A DNA stretch of 64,000 nucleotides, from contig NZ_JAEKJB010000008.1 of assembly GCF_016785095.1 (NCBI RefSeq), positions 186,001-250,000 of the forward strand. Direction: 5' to 3'. Origin of the DNA: Alloalcanivorax marinus (GTDB lineage: Bacteria > Pseudomonadota > Gammaproteobacteria > Pseudomonadales > Alcanivoracaceae). Shown here piece by piece: positions 15,925 through 24,586 of the stretch (positions are counted from its first letter, which is position 1; every line of letters begins with the position of its first letter). The position numbers and the translations under genes were made by a program. Under the pieces are notes generated by a model. It was not told where the DNA came from. It did not search any database and worked only from the letters and a program-made list of their open reading frames with translations.

Positions 15925-17379
15925 ATGCAAGCGGATTTTCAGGTGGCGATCATTGGCGCCGGCTTCGGCGGCCTGGGCATGGCCATCGAGTTGAAAAAAC
16001 GGGGCCGGCATTCGCTGGTGATTCTCGAGAAAGCGGGCCAGGTCGGTGGCGCCTGGCGGGACAACACCTACCCTGGCGCCGCCTGTGACGTGCCATCCCA
16101 TCTGTATTCCTTTTCCTTCGCCCGTAAGTTCGACTGGTCACGCCGCTTCGCGCCCCAGGCGGAGATTCTCGATTATTTGAAGCGCTGCGCCCGGGATCAT
16201 GACCTGGAACGCCATCTGCGCCTGGGCACCGAGGTGCGCGAGGCGCGCTTCGACGAGGACGCCGGCCTGTGGCGGATCGTCACCGACCAGGGCGAGCTCA
16301 CCGCCCGCGCCCTGATCACCGCCACCGGCCAGTTGAACCGGCCGGCCTGGCCCCGGGTACCGGGGCTGGAGCGTTTCCAGGGGCCGGCCTTCCACAGCGC
16401 CCGCTGGGACCACGACGCGGACCTGGCCGGCAAGACGGTGGCGGTGGTGGGTACCGGCGCCAGCGCCATCCAGTTCGTGCCGGAGGTGGCCAGGCAGGCG
16501 CGCAAGGTGAAGCTGTTCCAGCGCTCCGCCGCCTATGTGATCCCCAAACCGGACCGCCCCTACTCCCCCCTGGAGCAGCGGCTGATGGCCCGGTTGCCCT
16601 GGCTGCAAACGCTGGACCGGGCCCGGGTCTATGCCCAGAACGAAACCCGGGTACTGGGCTTCACCGCCCTGCAGGGGGTGATGAAAGTCTATCAGTGGCT
16701 GTTCCAGCGCTACCTGCGGCGCACCATCAGCGACCCCGTGCTGCGCGAGAAGCTGACCCCGGATTACCCCATGGGCTGCAAGCGCATCCTGATCTCCAAC
16801 GATTACTTCCAGGCCATCGAACGCTTCGGCATCGAGGTACACACCGGCGGCGTGGCGGCGGTGGACGAAACCGGCCTCGTGGATACGGACGGCCACCACC
16901 ACGACGCCGACGTGCTGATTTTCGGCACCGGCTTCCAGGCCACCGATTTCCTGGCGCCGATGACCATCCTGGGCCGTCAGGGCCGGGATCTGAACCAGGC
17001 CTGGCGAGACGGCGCCGAGGCCTACCTGGGCATCACCGTGCACGGCTTCCCCAACCTGTTCATGCTGTACGGCCCCAACACCAACCTGGGTCACAACTCC
17101 ATCGTCTACATGCTGGAGTCCCAGATCAGCTATGTGCTGAGCGCCCTGGAGGAGCTGGAGCGCCCCGGCGTGGGTGGCCTGGAAGTAACCGCTCAGGTAC
17201 AGGACCGCTTCAACCGGGAGATCCAGGCGCGCCTGCGCGACAGCGTCTGGGGACAAGGCTGCGACAGCTGGTACAAGACCGAAAGCGGCAAGAACACCAA
17301 CAACTGGCCCGGTTTCACCTTCCGTTACCGGCACCGCACCCGACGACTGGACCCTCGCGATTATGAGTTGCATCCGTGA
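15925..17379 (+). CDS. Flavin-containing Baeyer-Villiger monooxygenase
   Basis: A 484-residue FAD/NADPH monooxygenase. It has a first Rossmann motif GAGFGG at 11-16, the Baeyer-Villiger fingerprint FQGPAFHSARWD at 151-162, and a second Rossmann motif GTGAS at 176-180. These enzymes insert oxygen next to a ketone to give an ester or lactone. The next two genes encode an esterase and an SDR and overlap in an operon, so a ketone (or secondary alcohol) can be oxidised to an ester and then hydrolysed. The gene order matches the start of the mycobacterial mymA operon. Substrate unknown; subterminal alkane-derived ketones are plausible in this genus. Confidence 0.92.
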   Translation: MQADFQVAIIGAGFGGLGMAIELKKRGRHSLVILEKAGQVGGAWRDNTYPGAACDVPSHLYSFSFARKFDWSRRFAPQAEILDYLKRCARDHDLERHLRLGTEVREARFDEDAGLWRIVTDQGELTARALITATGQLNRPAWPRVPGLERFQGPAFHSARWDHDADLAGKTVAVVGTGASAIQFVPEVARQARKVKLFQRSAAYVIPKPDRPYSPLEQRLMARLPWLQTLDRARVYAQNETRVLGFTALQGVMKVYQWLFQRYLRRTISDPVLREKLTPDYPMGCKRILISNDYFQAIERFGIEVHTGGVAAVDETGLVDTDGHHHDADVLIFGTGFQATDFLAPMTILGRQGRDLNQAWRDGAEAYLGITVHGFPNLFMLYGPNTNLGHNSIVYMLESQISYVLSALEELERPGVGGLEVTAQVQDRFNREIQARLRDSVWGQGCDSWYKTESGKNTNNWPGFTFRYRHRTRRLDPRDYELHP

Positions 17380-18310
17380 ACAGGGCGGCGTGACGGAAAC
17401 CCCGTCACAACGCCTGATCGCCGCCACCCTGCGCGGCAGCCTGAAAACCCTGCTCAGCCCCGCTTTCCAGGCGCGCGCGCCGGTCGGCCTGCAACGGCGC
17501 TGGCTGGCCACGGTGGCCCGCGCCACCCTGCCCGCCCGGGGCGTGCCGCGTCGCCGCGCGCGCTTCGGCGGCGTGCCGGTGGAAGTGGTGGGCGAAGGCC
17601 GCGCCGCCACGCTGCTCTACCTGCACGGTGGCGGCTACGTCAGCGGCGGCCCGGGCACCCACCGCGCCCTGACCACCCGCCTGGCCCGGGATCTGGACGC
17701 CACCGTGGTGGTGGTGGACTACCGGCTGGCGCCGGAAGCCCCCTGTCCGGCGGCCCTGGACGATGCCATCACCGTATACCGCGCCCTTCTGGAACAGGAC
17801 CATGACCCGGCGCGCATGGCGGTAGCCGGCGATTCCGCCGGCGGCGGTCTGAGCCTGGCGTTCCTGCAGCACCTGCGTGACGGCGCCACCCTGCCACCGC
17901 CGGCGGCGGGCGTACTGCTCTCGCCGTGGGTGGACCTGACCCTGGCGAATACACCGGAGAAGGTGGAAGGCGAGGCCATGCTCAGCCTGCCCTGGCTGAA
18001 CGCCGCCGCCGACGCCTATGCCCGGGGACGCCGGGACCACCCCGCCGCCTCGCCCCTGCACGGTGACCTCAACGGCCTGCCGCCGTTGCTGATTCAGTGC
18101 GGGGGCGATGAGATCCTGCGCGCCGACAGCGAACGGTTGGCGGAGGCCCTGGACGAGGCCGATACCGAAGCCCGCTACCAGTGCTTCCCCGGTCGCTGGC
18201 ATGTGTTCCAACTGCACGGCGGCGTGCTCGCCGACGCCGACCGGGCGCTGGCGGACATCCAGGCTTTCCTGAGCGGCCACCTGGCCGGCGCCACGCGAGG
18301 CGCGCCATGA
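17363..18310 (+). CDS. Alpha/beta hydrolase of the HSL (hormone-sensitive lipase) family
   Basis: A 315-residue cytoplasmic esterase. The oxyanion-hole motif HGGG is at 88-91, the nucleophile Ser158 lies in GDSAGG, and the acid and base of the triad probably lie in GGDEILRADS (near 248) and WHVFQL (near 281). ATG 17363 lies 17 bases inside the upstream BVMO gene, and its TGA overlaps the ATG of the downstream SDR. It probably cleaves the ester product of the BVMO. It resembles LipR-like proteins of the mymA operon in context. Confidence 0.9.
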   Translation: MSCIREQGGVTETPSQRLIAATLRGSLKTLLSPAFQARAPVGLQRRWLATVARATLPARGVPRRRARFGGVPVEVVGEGRAATLLYLHGGGYVSGGPGTHRALTTRLARDLDATVVVVDYRLAPEAPCPAALDDAITVYRALLEQDHDPARMAVAGDSAGGGLSLAFLQHLRDGATLPPPAAGVLLSPWVDLTLANTPEKVEGEAMLSLPWLNAAADAYARGRRDHPAASPLHGDLNGLPPLLIQCGGDEILRADSERLAEALDEADTEARYQCFPGRWHVFQLHGGVLADADRALADIQAFLSGHLAGATRGAP

Positions 18311-19068
18311 GCCGTATCCTGATCACTGGCGCGGCCAGCGGTATCGGCCAGGCCACCGCCCGCCGTTTTCATTCCCGGGGCTGGTCGGTGGGGTTGCTGG
18401 ACGTCAACGACCAGGCGCTGACCGCCCTGCGGGCGGAAATGGGGGAGCGCGTCTGGAGCCGCGCCCTGGACGTGCGCGACGCGCAAGCCTGCCAGGCGGC
18501 GGCGGATGCCTTCGCGGCCGAGGCCGGCGGCTTGGACGTGCTGTTCAATGGCGCCGGCATCCTGCGCATGGGGTTCGTGGAAGACGTGGACCCGGAGCTG
18601 CACCGTCGCACCCTGGAGATCAACGTGCAGGGCACCCTCAATATGTGCCTGGCCTGCCTGCCGCACCTGAAAGGGGCCGACCGGCCCCATGTGCTGAACA
18701 TGAGCTCCGCCTCGGCGCTTTACGGCGTGCCGCACTTGGCGGTGTATTCAGCGTCCAAGTTCGCGGTGCGCGGCCTCACCGAGGCCCTGGACCTGGAATG
18801 GCGCCGCCACGGCATCCGCGTGCAGGACCTGATGCCACCGTTCGTGGACACGCCCATGGTCCGCGACCAGGCCTTCCAGGCGCCGGTGGTCAAGCGGATG
18901 GGAGTGAAGCTGAGCGCCGAGGAAATCGCGGCGGCGGCGGAGCGCGCCCTGGGCAGCGACCGGGTGCACACCCCGGTGGGGCTGCCGTTCCGGCTCACCG
19001 TGCTGATGGAAAAGCTGACGCCGCGCCGGGCCACCCGGGAACTGATGCGCTGGCTGAGCCGGCCCTAG
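18307..19068 (+). CDS. SDR family oxidoreductase (third gene of the BVMO operon)
   Basis: A 253-residue short-chain dehydrogenase with GAASGIG at 8-14, FNGAG at 80-84, and catalytic Tyr147 and Lys151 (YSASK). The ATG overlaps the esterase stop (ATGA). In the mymA arrangement this position is held by SadH, and here it may oxidise a secondary alcohol to the ketone used by the BVMO or act on the released alcohol. The stop codon TAG at 19066-19068 lies exactly on the left boundary of the palindromic element that follows. Confidence 0.9.
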   Translation: MSRILITGAASGIGQATARRFHSRGWSVGLLDVNDQALTALRAEMGERVWSRALDVRDAQACQAAADAFAAEAGGLDVLFNGAGILRMGFVEDVDPELHRRTLEINVQGTLNMCLACLPHLKGADRPHVLNMSSASALYGVPHLAVYSASKFAVRGLTEALDLEWRRHGIRVQDLMPPFVDTPMVRDQAFQAPVVKRMGVKLSAEEIAAAAERALGSDRVHTPVGLPFRLTVLMEKLTPRRATRELMRWLSRP

Positions 19069-19228
19069 GGCCTGTTAACACTACTTGCATCGCGCCTGCT
19101 GGGTGTCATTTTGGATCTCCAGCTAGGCGGAGGGAGCGCCGTTTGGTCAGTCCAAATAAGCGACTGACAACGACGCTGGAGGCCAAAAAGGCGCCAGCAG
19201 GTGCGATGCAAGTAGTGTTAACAGGCCC
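19068..19228. mobile_element. 161-bp palindromic MITE-like element with TA target duplication
   Basis: Left end GGGCCTGTTAACACTACTTG and its inverted copy at the right end form arms of about 37 bp with one mismatch; weaker pairing continues inward through TCTCCAGC / GCTGGAGG to an inner hairpin (GTCAGT / ACTGAC). TA flanks both ends (19066-19067 and 19229-19230), or CTAG/CTAA if YTAR is counted, as with IS630/Tc1 or IS5-type targets. It has no coding capacity. The terminal sequence resembles IS ends, so mobilisation in trans is likely. It separates two convergent genes whose stop codons are its own borders, and it may also act as a terminator. Confidence 0.75.
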
Positions 19229-19650
19229 TAATCCTCGTCCCACTGGATGGTGACCCGGCGCCGGCCCCACTCCAGGGCGGCGTCGCGGTCCTCGCCCATG
19301 TAGATATCGATCTTGTTGCGCCAGCGCCGGTGCATCTTGTCGCGCACGTACCAAATGCCGTCCAGGCCCTCGATGCGAACCGGGGTGCCGTAATCCAGCC
19401 CCTGGCCGAGCAGATCCCGGGACACGGCGATGGCTTTCATGCCGGGCACCAGGGTGTCGCCCCAGGCCGCCAGGCTGTGATCATCACCGGCGCCCTGGCC
19501 GGGCAGGGAATTGAAGGCCGTGGCGGTGACGCTGGCCTCCTCCTCGAAGGAATCCGCCACCACCGGCCCACAAGCGAGCAGCAACGCCGCCAGGCCCAAC
19601 ACCCTGAACCCGCTCTTCACCCGGCTTTCGTCAGACTGCGTCGATGACAT
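19228..19650 (-). CDS. 3D-domain protein, exported
   Basis: A 140-residue protein with an N-terminal hydrophobic signal (about residues 15-33, ending VVA) and a 3D domain: VTATAFNSL, then DTLVPGMKAIAVSRDLL, then WYVRDKMHRRWRNKIDIYMG containing the second and third conserved Asp residues. The 3D domain is the double-psi barrel of MltA-type lytic transglycosylases, so a cell-wall role is possible, but the MltA fold as a whole is absent. Start ATG 19650 has AGAGGGA upstream. It overlaps the divergent hydrolase gene start by 7 bases, and its stop TAG is made by the border of the palindromic element. Confidence 0.82.
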   Translation of the reverse strand: MSSTQSDESRVKSGFRVLGLAALLLACGPVVADSFEEEASVTATAFNSLPGQGAGDDHSLAAWGDTLVPGMKAIAVSRDLLGQGLDYGTPVRIEGLDGIWYVRDKMHRRWRNKIDIYMGEDRDAALEWGRRRVTIQWDED

Positions 19651-20525
19651 CGCTACGTTCCCTCTGGTACCCATTGATGCTGCTGCTTCTTTCCGCGTGC
19701 GCCGGCGCGCCGCCCACCCCGCCCCCGGCGGAACCCCGGGTGTGGGCGGCGACCGGCGAGCCGCGCGGCGTGATTGTCGCTTTGCACAGTTTCGGCGACC
19801 ACGCCGCCGCCTTCAATCTGGCGGCCCCCGCCCTGGCCGAAGCCGGCTACAGCGTGTATGCCTTCGACCAGGCCGGCTTTGGCGGCCGAAACCTCGACGA
19901 TCACTGGGCCGGCGAGGCCCGGCTGGTGGACGACGCCGCCGCGCTGACCCGGCGGCTGGCGGACCGTTATCCTGATCGCCCCCTGTACCTGCTCGGCGAG
20001 AGTCTGGGCGGCGCGGTGGCCATGCTGGTGGCGGCCCGCCACCCGGATCTGCCCCTGGACGGGCTGATCCTCGCCGCGCCGGCGGTGCGTGAAGGGATTC
20101 GACTGCGCTACGGCTGGAATGTTCTGATCGCCGCCGCGGCCACCGTGGCGCCGGGCTACCGGCTCAAGGTAGCCCGGCCACCGGACGACCCGAAGCTCGC
20201 CCCCGGGGCCGCCCGCCGTCTGGCCGAGGACCCGCTGGTGATGCGGCGGGTGCGCCTGGATGCCTACCGGGGCCTGATCCTGTTGGCCGACGACGCCAGT
20301 GACGCGGCGCCGGCGCTCTCCCTTCCCACCCTGGTGCTGTATGGCGGCCAGGATACCTCGGTGCCGGCGGTGGGCATCCGGCGCCTCAACGCACACCTGG
20401 GCGATCACGGCGCCTACCGCTTCTTCACGAACGGCCCGCACCTTCTGCTGCAGGGACGGCACTGGCCCCAAGTGGTGGATGCCATTCTCGCCTGGCTGCC
20501 GGCGACGACGGAGTTGCCGGAATGA
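19644..20525 (+). CDS. Alpha/beta hydrolase lipoprotein (lysophospholipase/monoacylglycerol lipase type)
   Basis: A 293-residue lipoprotein: the signal peptide ends LLSAC with the lipidated Cys at 19. The hydrolase fold follows with VALHSFGDHAAAF (oxyanion region), the nucleophile elbow GESLGG near residue 115, and a final His in NGPHLLLQ. It looks like the serine aminopeptidase S33/monoacylglycerol lipase group and would act at the inner or outer membrane surface. It starts inside the divergent 3D-domain gene. Exact substrate unknown; lysophospholipid or monoacylglycerol is the most likely guess. Confidence 0.85.
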   Translation: MTSLRSLWYPLMLLLLSACAGAPPTPPPAEPRVWAATGEPRGVIVALHSFGDHAAAFNLAAPALAEAGYSVYAFDQAGFGGRNLDDHWAGEARLVDDAAALTRRLADRYPDRPLYLLGESLGGAVAMLVAARHPDLPLDGLILAAPAVREGIRLRYGWNVLIAAAATVAPGYRLKVARPPDDPKLAPGAARRLAEDPLVMRRVRLDAYRGLILLADDASDAAPALSLPTLVLYGGQDTSVPAVGIRRLNAHLGDHGAYRFFTNGPHLLLQGRHWPQVVDAILAWLPATTELPE

Positions 20526-20623
20526 CGGCCCCGGGCCGGCGTTACTGTCCCGGTAACTGGCGCCGAATTTGCTAGGCTTGTGAGGCCTGTTCATTCCCAC
20601 GACGGAAAGGAGACCGCGACACC

Positions 20624-21457
20624 ATGAGTAAACGGGTTCTGATCACCGGCGGCAATTCCGGCATTGGTCTGTGCACCGCCGAGCAACTGGCGGAACAGGG
20701 GGCGGAGGTGATCCTCGCCTGCCGCGACCGGAGTAAGGGCCAGGCGGCCCTGGCACGCATCAAGAACAACCAGCCCGATGCCCGGGTACGGCTGTTCGAG
20801 CTGGATCTGGCGGATCTCACCAAGGTGCGCGGCTGCGCCCGCCGCCTCAACGATGAACTGGACGGGCTGGACGTGCTGATCAACAACGCCGGCGTGGTGC
20901 CCAGCCGCCAGCAATTCACCGCCGACGGCTTCGAGATGCAGTTCGGGGTCAATTATCTTGCCCCGGTGCTGCTCACCCACCTGCTGCTGCCACTGCTGCA
21001 GCAACGACCCGGCGCCCGGGTGTTGCATGTGGCCTCGGTGGCCCACTGGCTGGGGCGCATCAATTCCCGCACCTGGCGCGGGCGCCGGCCCTACCTGGTG
21101 ATGGACGCCTACGGCCAGTCCAAGCTGGGCAACATTCTGTTCAGTGATGTGCTGGCCCAGCGCCTGGCCGGCCAGGACATCACCAGCAACGCCCTGCACC
21201 CCGGCGGCGTCGACACCCCCATTTTCCGGCATGTACCGGAGCCGCTGATGAAGCTGATCCGCCCCACCCTGACCACCCCGGAGAAAGCCGCGCGGCTGCC
21301 GGCACGGCTGGCCATGGACCCGGCTCTGGACGGCGTCACCGGCGGCTACTTCGACGCCAAGGGCCCCGCCGCCCGGTCGCCCCGGGCACGCAACAAGAAA
21401 GTGGCGGAACGGCTTTATCAGGACAGCATGGCGCTACTGGGCATCAACCCGCTCTAG
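20624..21457 (+). CDS. SDR family oxidoreductase (retinol-dehydrogenase-like)
   Basis: A 277-residue short-chain dehydrogenase of the RDH/WW-oxidoreductase-like branch. GGNSGIG is at 9-15, INNAG at 86-90, with catalytic Ser138, Tyr163 and Lys167 (YGQSK); the long insert after the first helix and HPGGVDTPIF are typical. A strong AAAGGAGA ribosome site precedes ATG 20624. Its last 24 bases overlap the 3' end of convergent acpH. Likely substrates are lipophilic alcohols or aldehydes. Confidence 0.88.
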   Translation: MSKRVLITGGNSGIGLCTAEQLAEQGAEVILACRDRSKGQAALARIKNNQPDARVRLFELDLADLTKVRGCARRLNDELDGLDVLINNAGVVPSRQQFTADGFEMQFGVNYLAPVLLTHLLLPLLQQRPGARVLHVASVAHWLGRINSRTWRGRRPYLVMDAYGQSKLGNILFSDVLAQRLAGQDITSNALHPGGVDTPIFRHVPEPLMKLIRPTLTTPEKAARLPARLAMDPALDGVTGGYFDAKGPAARSPRARNKKVAERLYQDSMALLGINPL

Positions 21458-22030
21458 AGCCTGCTCGGCCACCGCCCGTTGCAGGCGTGGGTAAAGGTCC
21501 AGGAACACCGCTTCCAACTCCCGGTAGTGGCGCTCGATGTCCGTCTGGCAGCCCTGGAAGCGGTTGGCGAAGCGCACCCGGGCGGCAATCCGGTCCAGCG
21601 CCCGGCCCACGGTGTCCAGCTCCGCGTAGCGACGAATCCAGTCCTGGCTGACCATGCGTTCCACCACCGCGCGCATGTCCGCCGGCATTAACGGTTCGCC
21701 GGCGCGCAGCAAGCGATAGTCGTGATCCAGGGCGGTGTCCAGGTCGTGATCGTGGAAGCGTTCCCAGTGGCGCACCAGGAAGTGATCGAACAGAACATCC
21801 AGGGCCACCCCGGCGAAACGGCGCCGTGGGGCGGCGAACAGCCGGCGGCTGTCACGCACCGGCGGGTGTCCATCGGTGACGCGGTCCACCAGCCGGTGGT
21901 TGCGCAACCCCTGACGAACCGGCGGCGGCAGCTCTTCCTCGCGCACCCCGCGCATGAAATCACCCAACAGATTACCGACCTTGGAAGCCGGCGTGGGCCG
22001 CGCCAGCGCCAGGTGGGCGAAGTAGTTCAC
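21434..22030 (-). CDS. acpH: Acyl carrier protein phosphodiesterase
   Basis: AcpH removes the phosphopantetheine arm from holo-ACP. The 198 residues match the family: NYFAHLALA at the start, VGNLLGDFMRG with metal-binding Asp, HRLVDRVTDGHP, VALDVLFDHFLVRHW with conserved His/Asp, and the C-terminal HYRELEAVFLDLYPRL. The start is GTG at 22030, overlapping the TGA of the GNAT gene (GTGA), so the longer frame upstream is rejected. Three minus-strand genes (small exported protein, GNAT, acpH) form a tight operon. Its 3' end overlaps the SDR gene by 24 bases. Confidence 0.88.
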   Translation of the reverse strand: MNYFAHLALARPTPASKVGNLLGDFMRGVREEELPPPVRQGLRNHRLVDRVTDGHPPVRDSRRLFAAPRRRFAGVALDVLFDHFLVRHWERFHDHDLDTALDHDYRLLRAGEPLMPADMRAVVERMVSQDWIRRYAELDTVGRALDRIAARVRFANRFQGCQTDIERHYRELEAVFLDLYPRLQRAVAEQALERVDAQ

Positions 22031-22638
22031 CGGCCGCCCCGCTCCATCAGGAAGCGCAGGTTCTGGCGCACCGCCGGCCATTCGTGGTTGATGATCGAGA
22101 ACACCACGGTATCCCGGTAGACCCCGTCGGCGCTGATGGTGTGGTTGCGCAGCACGCCGTCCTGCTTGGCGCCGAGCCGCGCGATGGCCGACCGCGAGGC
22201 GCGATTGTGCCAGTGCGTGCGCAACTCCACGGCGATCGCATCCAGGGTCTCGAAAGCATGGCGCAGCAGCAGCCACTTGCACTCGGTGTTCAGCCCGGTG
22301 CGCTGGCAGCGGCGCGCATACCAGGTATGCCCCAGCTCCAGGCGACGGTTGTCCTCGTCGACACGGAAGAAGCGGGTGCTGCCCACCACCCGGCCGCTGT
22401 CCTTGTGGCGCACCGCGAACGGCATCTCGCCGTGCTCCCGACCGGCCAGGGCCGTGGCGATGTAATCACCGACCCGTTCCGGCGCCGGGGCGAAGGTGTA
22501 CCAGAGCTTCCACAGTTCACCGTCACGGCAGGCGTCGGCCAGGTCGCCGGCGTGGGCCTGGCTCAGCGGTTCCAGGCACACCCGTTCCCCTTCCAGAACC
22601 ACCGGTTCGATCCAACGATCCTTGGCCATGCTTTCCAT
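22027..22638 (-). CDS. GNAT family N-acetyltransferase (RimJ/RimL-like)
   Basis: A 203-residue GNAT protein: LEGERVCLEPLSQAHAGDL is the RimJ/RimL-type N-terminus, MPFAVRHKDSGRVVGSTRFFRV the central strands, and TWYARRCQRTGLNTECKWLLL the acetyl-CoA loop and helix region (here lacking a perfect Q/RxxGxG/A). Such proteins acetylate amino groups of proteins or small amines with acetyl-CoA. ATG 22638 has AAGGAG upstream. It lies between a small exported protein (2-base gap) and acpH (overlap). Confidence 0.85.
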   Translation of the reverse strand: MESMAKDRWIEPVVLEGERVCLEPLSQAHAGDLADACRDGELWKLWYTFAPAPERVGDYIATALAGREHGEMPFAVRHKDSGRVVGSTRFFRVDEDNRRLELGHTWYARRCQRTGLNTECKWLLLRHAFETLDAIAVELRTHWHNRASRSAIARLGAKQDGVLRNHTISADGVYRDTVVFSIINHEWPAVRQNLRFLMERGGR

Positions 22639-22640
22639 GG

Positions 22641-23036
22641 TCACTCCTTGGCGGGCGGGGTGTTCATCTGGTGGCGCACCCGCTCCAAAGCCGGCGCCAC
22701 GGCGTCGCACTTGTCGGCGCCCTGGTCGCAGGCCACGCAGGCCACGGCGGCACTGGCCGCCATGGTCAGATTCACCCGGTAGGCCAGCTGTGGCAGCGTG
22801 GCGGCGCCATCACGCAGGGCCACGGCCCGGTCGTGAAGGGCACCGTGCTCCGCCCGGCATGCCGTTACCGCCGCCGGGTCCGCCGGATCATGGCCGCTCT
22901 TGAGGGCACGGCCCTGGCCCGCCAGGGTTTCCAGATCGTTGATCATTCCCTTCACCTGATCCGGGTTCTCCGGCGGCACCGCCAGCACCGGGGCGGCCAG
23001 GGAAAGGGAGAGAAGAGGAATCATCCATCGCTTCAT
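22641..23036 (-). CDS. Small exported protein of unknown function
   Basis: A 131-residue protein with a signal peptide (about 1-19, ending VLA) and a mature part of about 110 residues that looks all-helical. Cys residues occur at TACRAEHG and in CVACDQGADKC, so a disulfide or metal site is possible. I recognise no family. ATG 23036 is preceded by AGGAG at 8 bases. Only 2 bases separate it from the GNAT gene, so it is the first gene of the acpH operon. Confidence 0.65.
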   Translation of the reverse strand: MKRWMIPLLSLSLAAPVLAVPPENPDQVKGMINDLETLAGQGRALKSGHDPADPAAVTACRAEHGALHDRAVALRDGAATLPQLAYRVNLTMAASAAVACVACDQGADKCDAVAPALERVRHQMNTPPAKE

Positions 23037-23092
23037 CGCACGCACTCCTGATTATTATTGTTCGTCGTGTCCATGGTGCCCGGGCGGGGAAT

Positions 23093-23593
<501 letters not shown>

Positions 23594-23622
23594 TCACCCA
23601 CCCTCTAAACCGACGAGACCTT

Positions 23623-24534
23623 ATGGCCACGTTGTTCGTTGAAAACCTGACCGTGGTGGATTTTTCCTATCTCCACGCCAAGCGCGGCATGGTGGGCGAG
23701 TCGTGGATCGTGGATCTGGAGCTGTCCGGTGAACTGGACGCCCAGGGCATGGTGTTCGACTTCGGCCACATCAAGAAAACCGTTAAACGCACCGTCGACG
23801 AGCGCGTCGACCACCGGTTGCTGGTGCCCCGCGACAGCGAACAGCTCGACCTGCACGAGCGTGACGACGGGCACCTGAGCCTGGCCTGGCGTTATCTGGC
23901 CGGCGAAATTCGCATGGTATCGCCGGCGGCGGCGGTACTGAGCCTGCCAGGCATGGAGATTTCCAAGGCCGGCGTGACGCTCTACCTGATGGAGCTGATC
24001 CGGGAGACGGTGCCGTCCAATGTCGCCGAGGTACGCGTGATTCTGCGCGAGGAGGACACCGGCACGGCGCCTTTCTACCATTACTCCCACGGTCTCAAGA
24101 AACACGACGGCAATTGCCAGCGCATTGCCCATGGTCACCGTTCCGGCATCGAAATTTTCGAGAACGGCCGCCGCAGCCGCTACTGGGAAAAGCTCTGGGC
24201 GGACCGCTGGGAAGACATCTACATCGGCACCGAGGAAGACCTGGAAGGCACTTACTACGTGGATGAAGTACCCCACCACCGGTTCCGCTACGATGCCGAA
24301 CAGGGCCACTTCGAGCTGGTGATCCCGGAAGACCACTGCTATCTGGTGAACCACGACTCCACGGTGGAGAACCTGGCCGGGCACATCGCCGGTGAACTGG
24401 CCCGGGAAGCACCGGGCAAGCGCTTCCGCGTGCGCGCCTTCGAAGGCGTCGGCAAGGGCGCCATCGCCGAGGCCGGCGAGGACAACCCGGGCCGCGCCAA
24501 GGGCGGCTGGCTCACCGGCTCTTCAGTGCTGTGA
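23623..24534 (+). CDS. Two-domain 6-pyruvoyl-tetrahydropterin synthase / QueD-like protein
   Basis: A 303-residue protein in which two PTPS-type T-fold domains are joined; ordinary QueD is about 120 residues. The first half has FSYLHAKRG (His18), ESWIVDLELSG and FDFGHIKKTV, but lacks the catalytic Cys. The second half has FYHYSHGLKKHDG (His156), the catalytic CQRIAHGHRSG block (Cys165, His170, His172) and VNHDSTVENLAGHIAGEL. It may make 6-carboxytetrahydropterin for queuosine or another pterin. No other queuosine gene is nearby; FolE2 at 38983-39945 could supply its substrate. Confidence 0.85.
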   Translation: MATLFVENLTVVDFSYLHAKRGMVGESWIVDLELSGELDAQGMVFDFGHIKKTVKRTVDERVDHRLLVPRDSEQLDLHERDDGHLSLAWRYLAGEIRMVSPAAAVLSLPGMEISKAGVTLYLMELIRETVPSNVAEVRVILREEDTGTAPFYHYSHGLKKHDGNCQRIAHGHRSGIEIFENGRRSRYWEKLWADRWEDIYIGTEEDLEGTYYVDEVPHHRFRYDAEQGHFELVIPEDHCYLVNHDSTVENLAGHIAGELAREAPGKRFRVRAFEGVGKGAIAEAGEDNPGRAKGGWLTGSSVL

Positions 24535-24540
24535 TCCGCC

Positions 24541-24586
24541 CTGAAAGCGGTGAACAGTTAACTCTTAACTGTTCACCGCTTTTCAG
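24541..24586. terminator. Bidirectional terminator between the PTPS-like and LysR genes
   Basis: A perfect 15-bp stem (GCGGTGAACAGTTAA at 24547-24561 and its complement at 24565-24579) with a 3-base loop is bounded by A-rich and T-rich sequence. It lies between convergent genes and its right side overlaps the last bases of the LysR gene. Confidence 0.85.
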
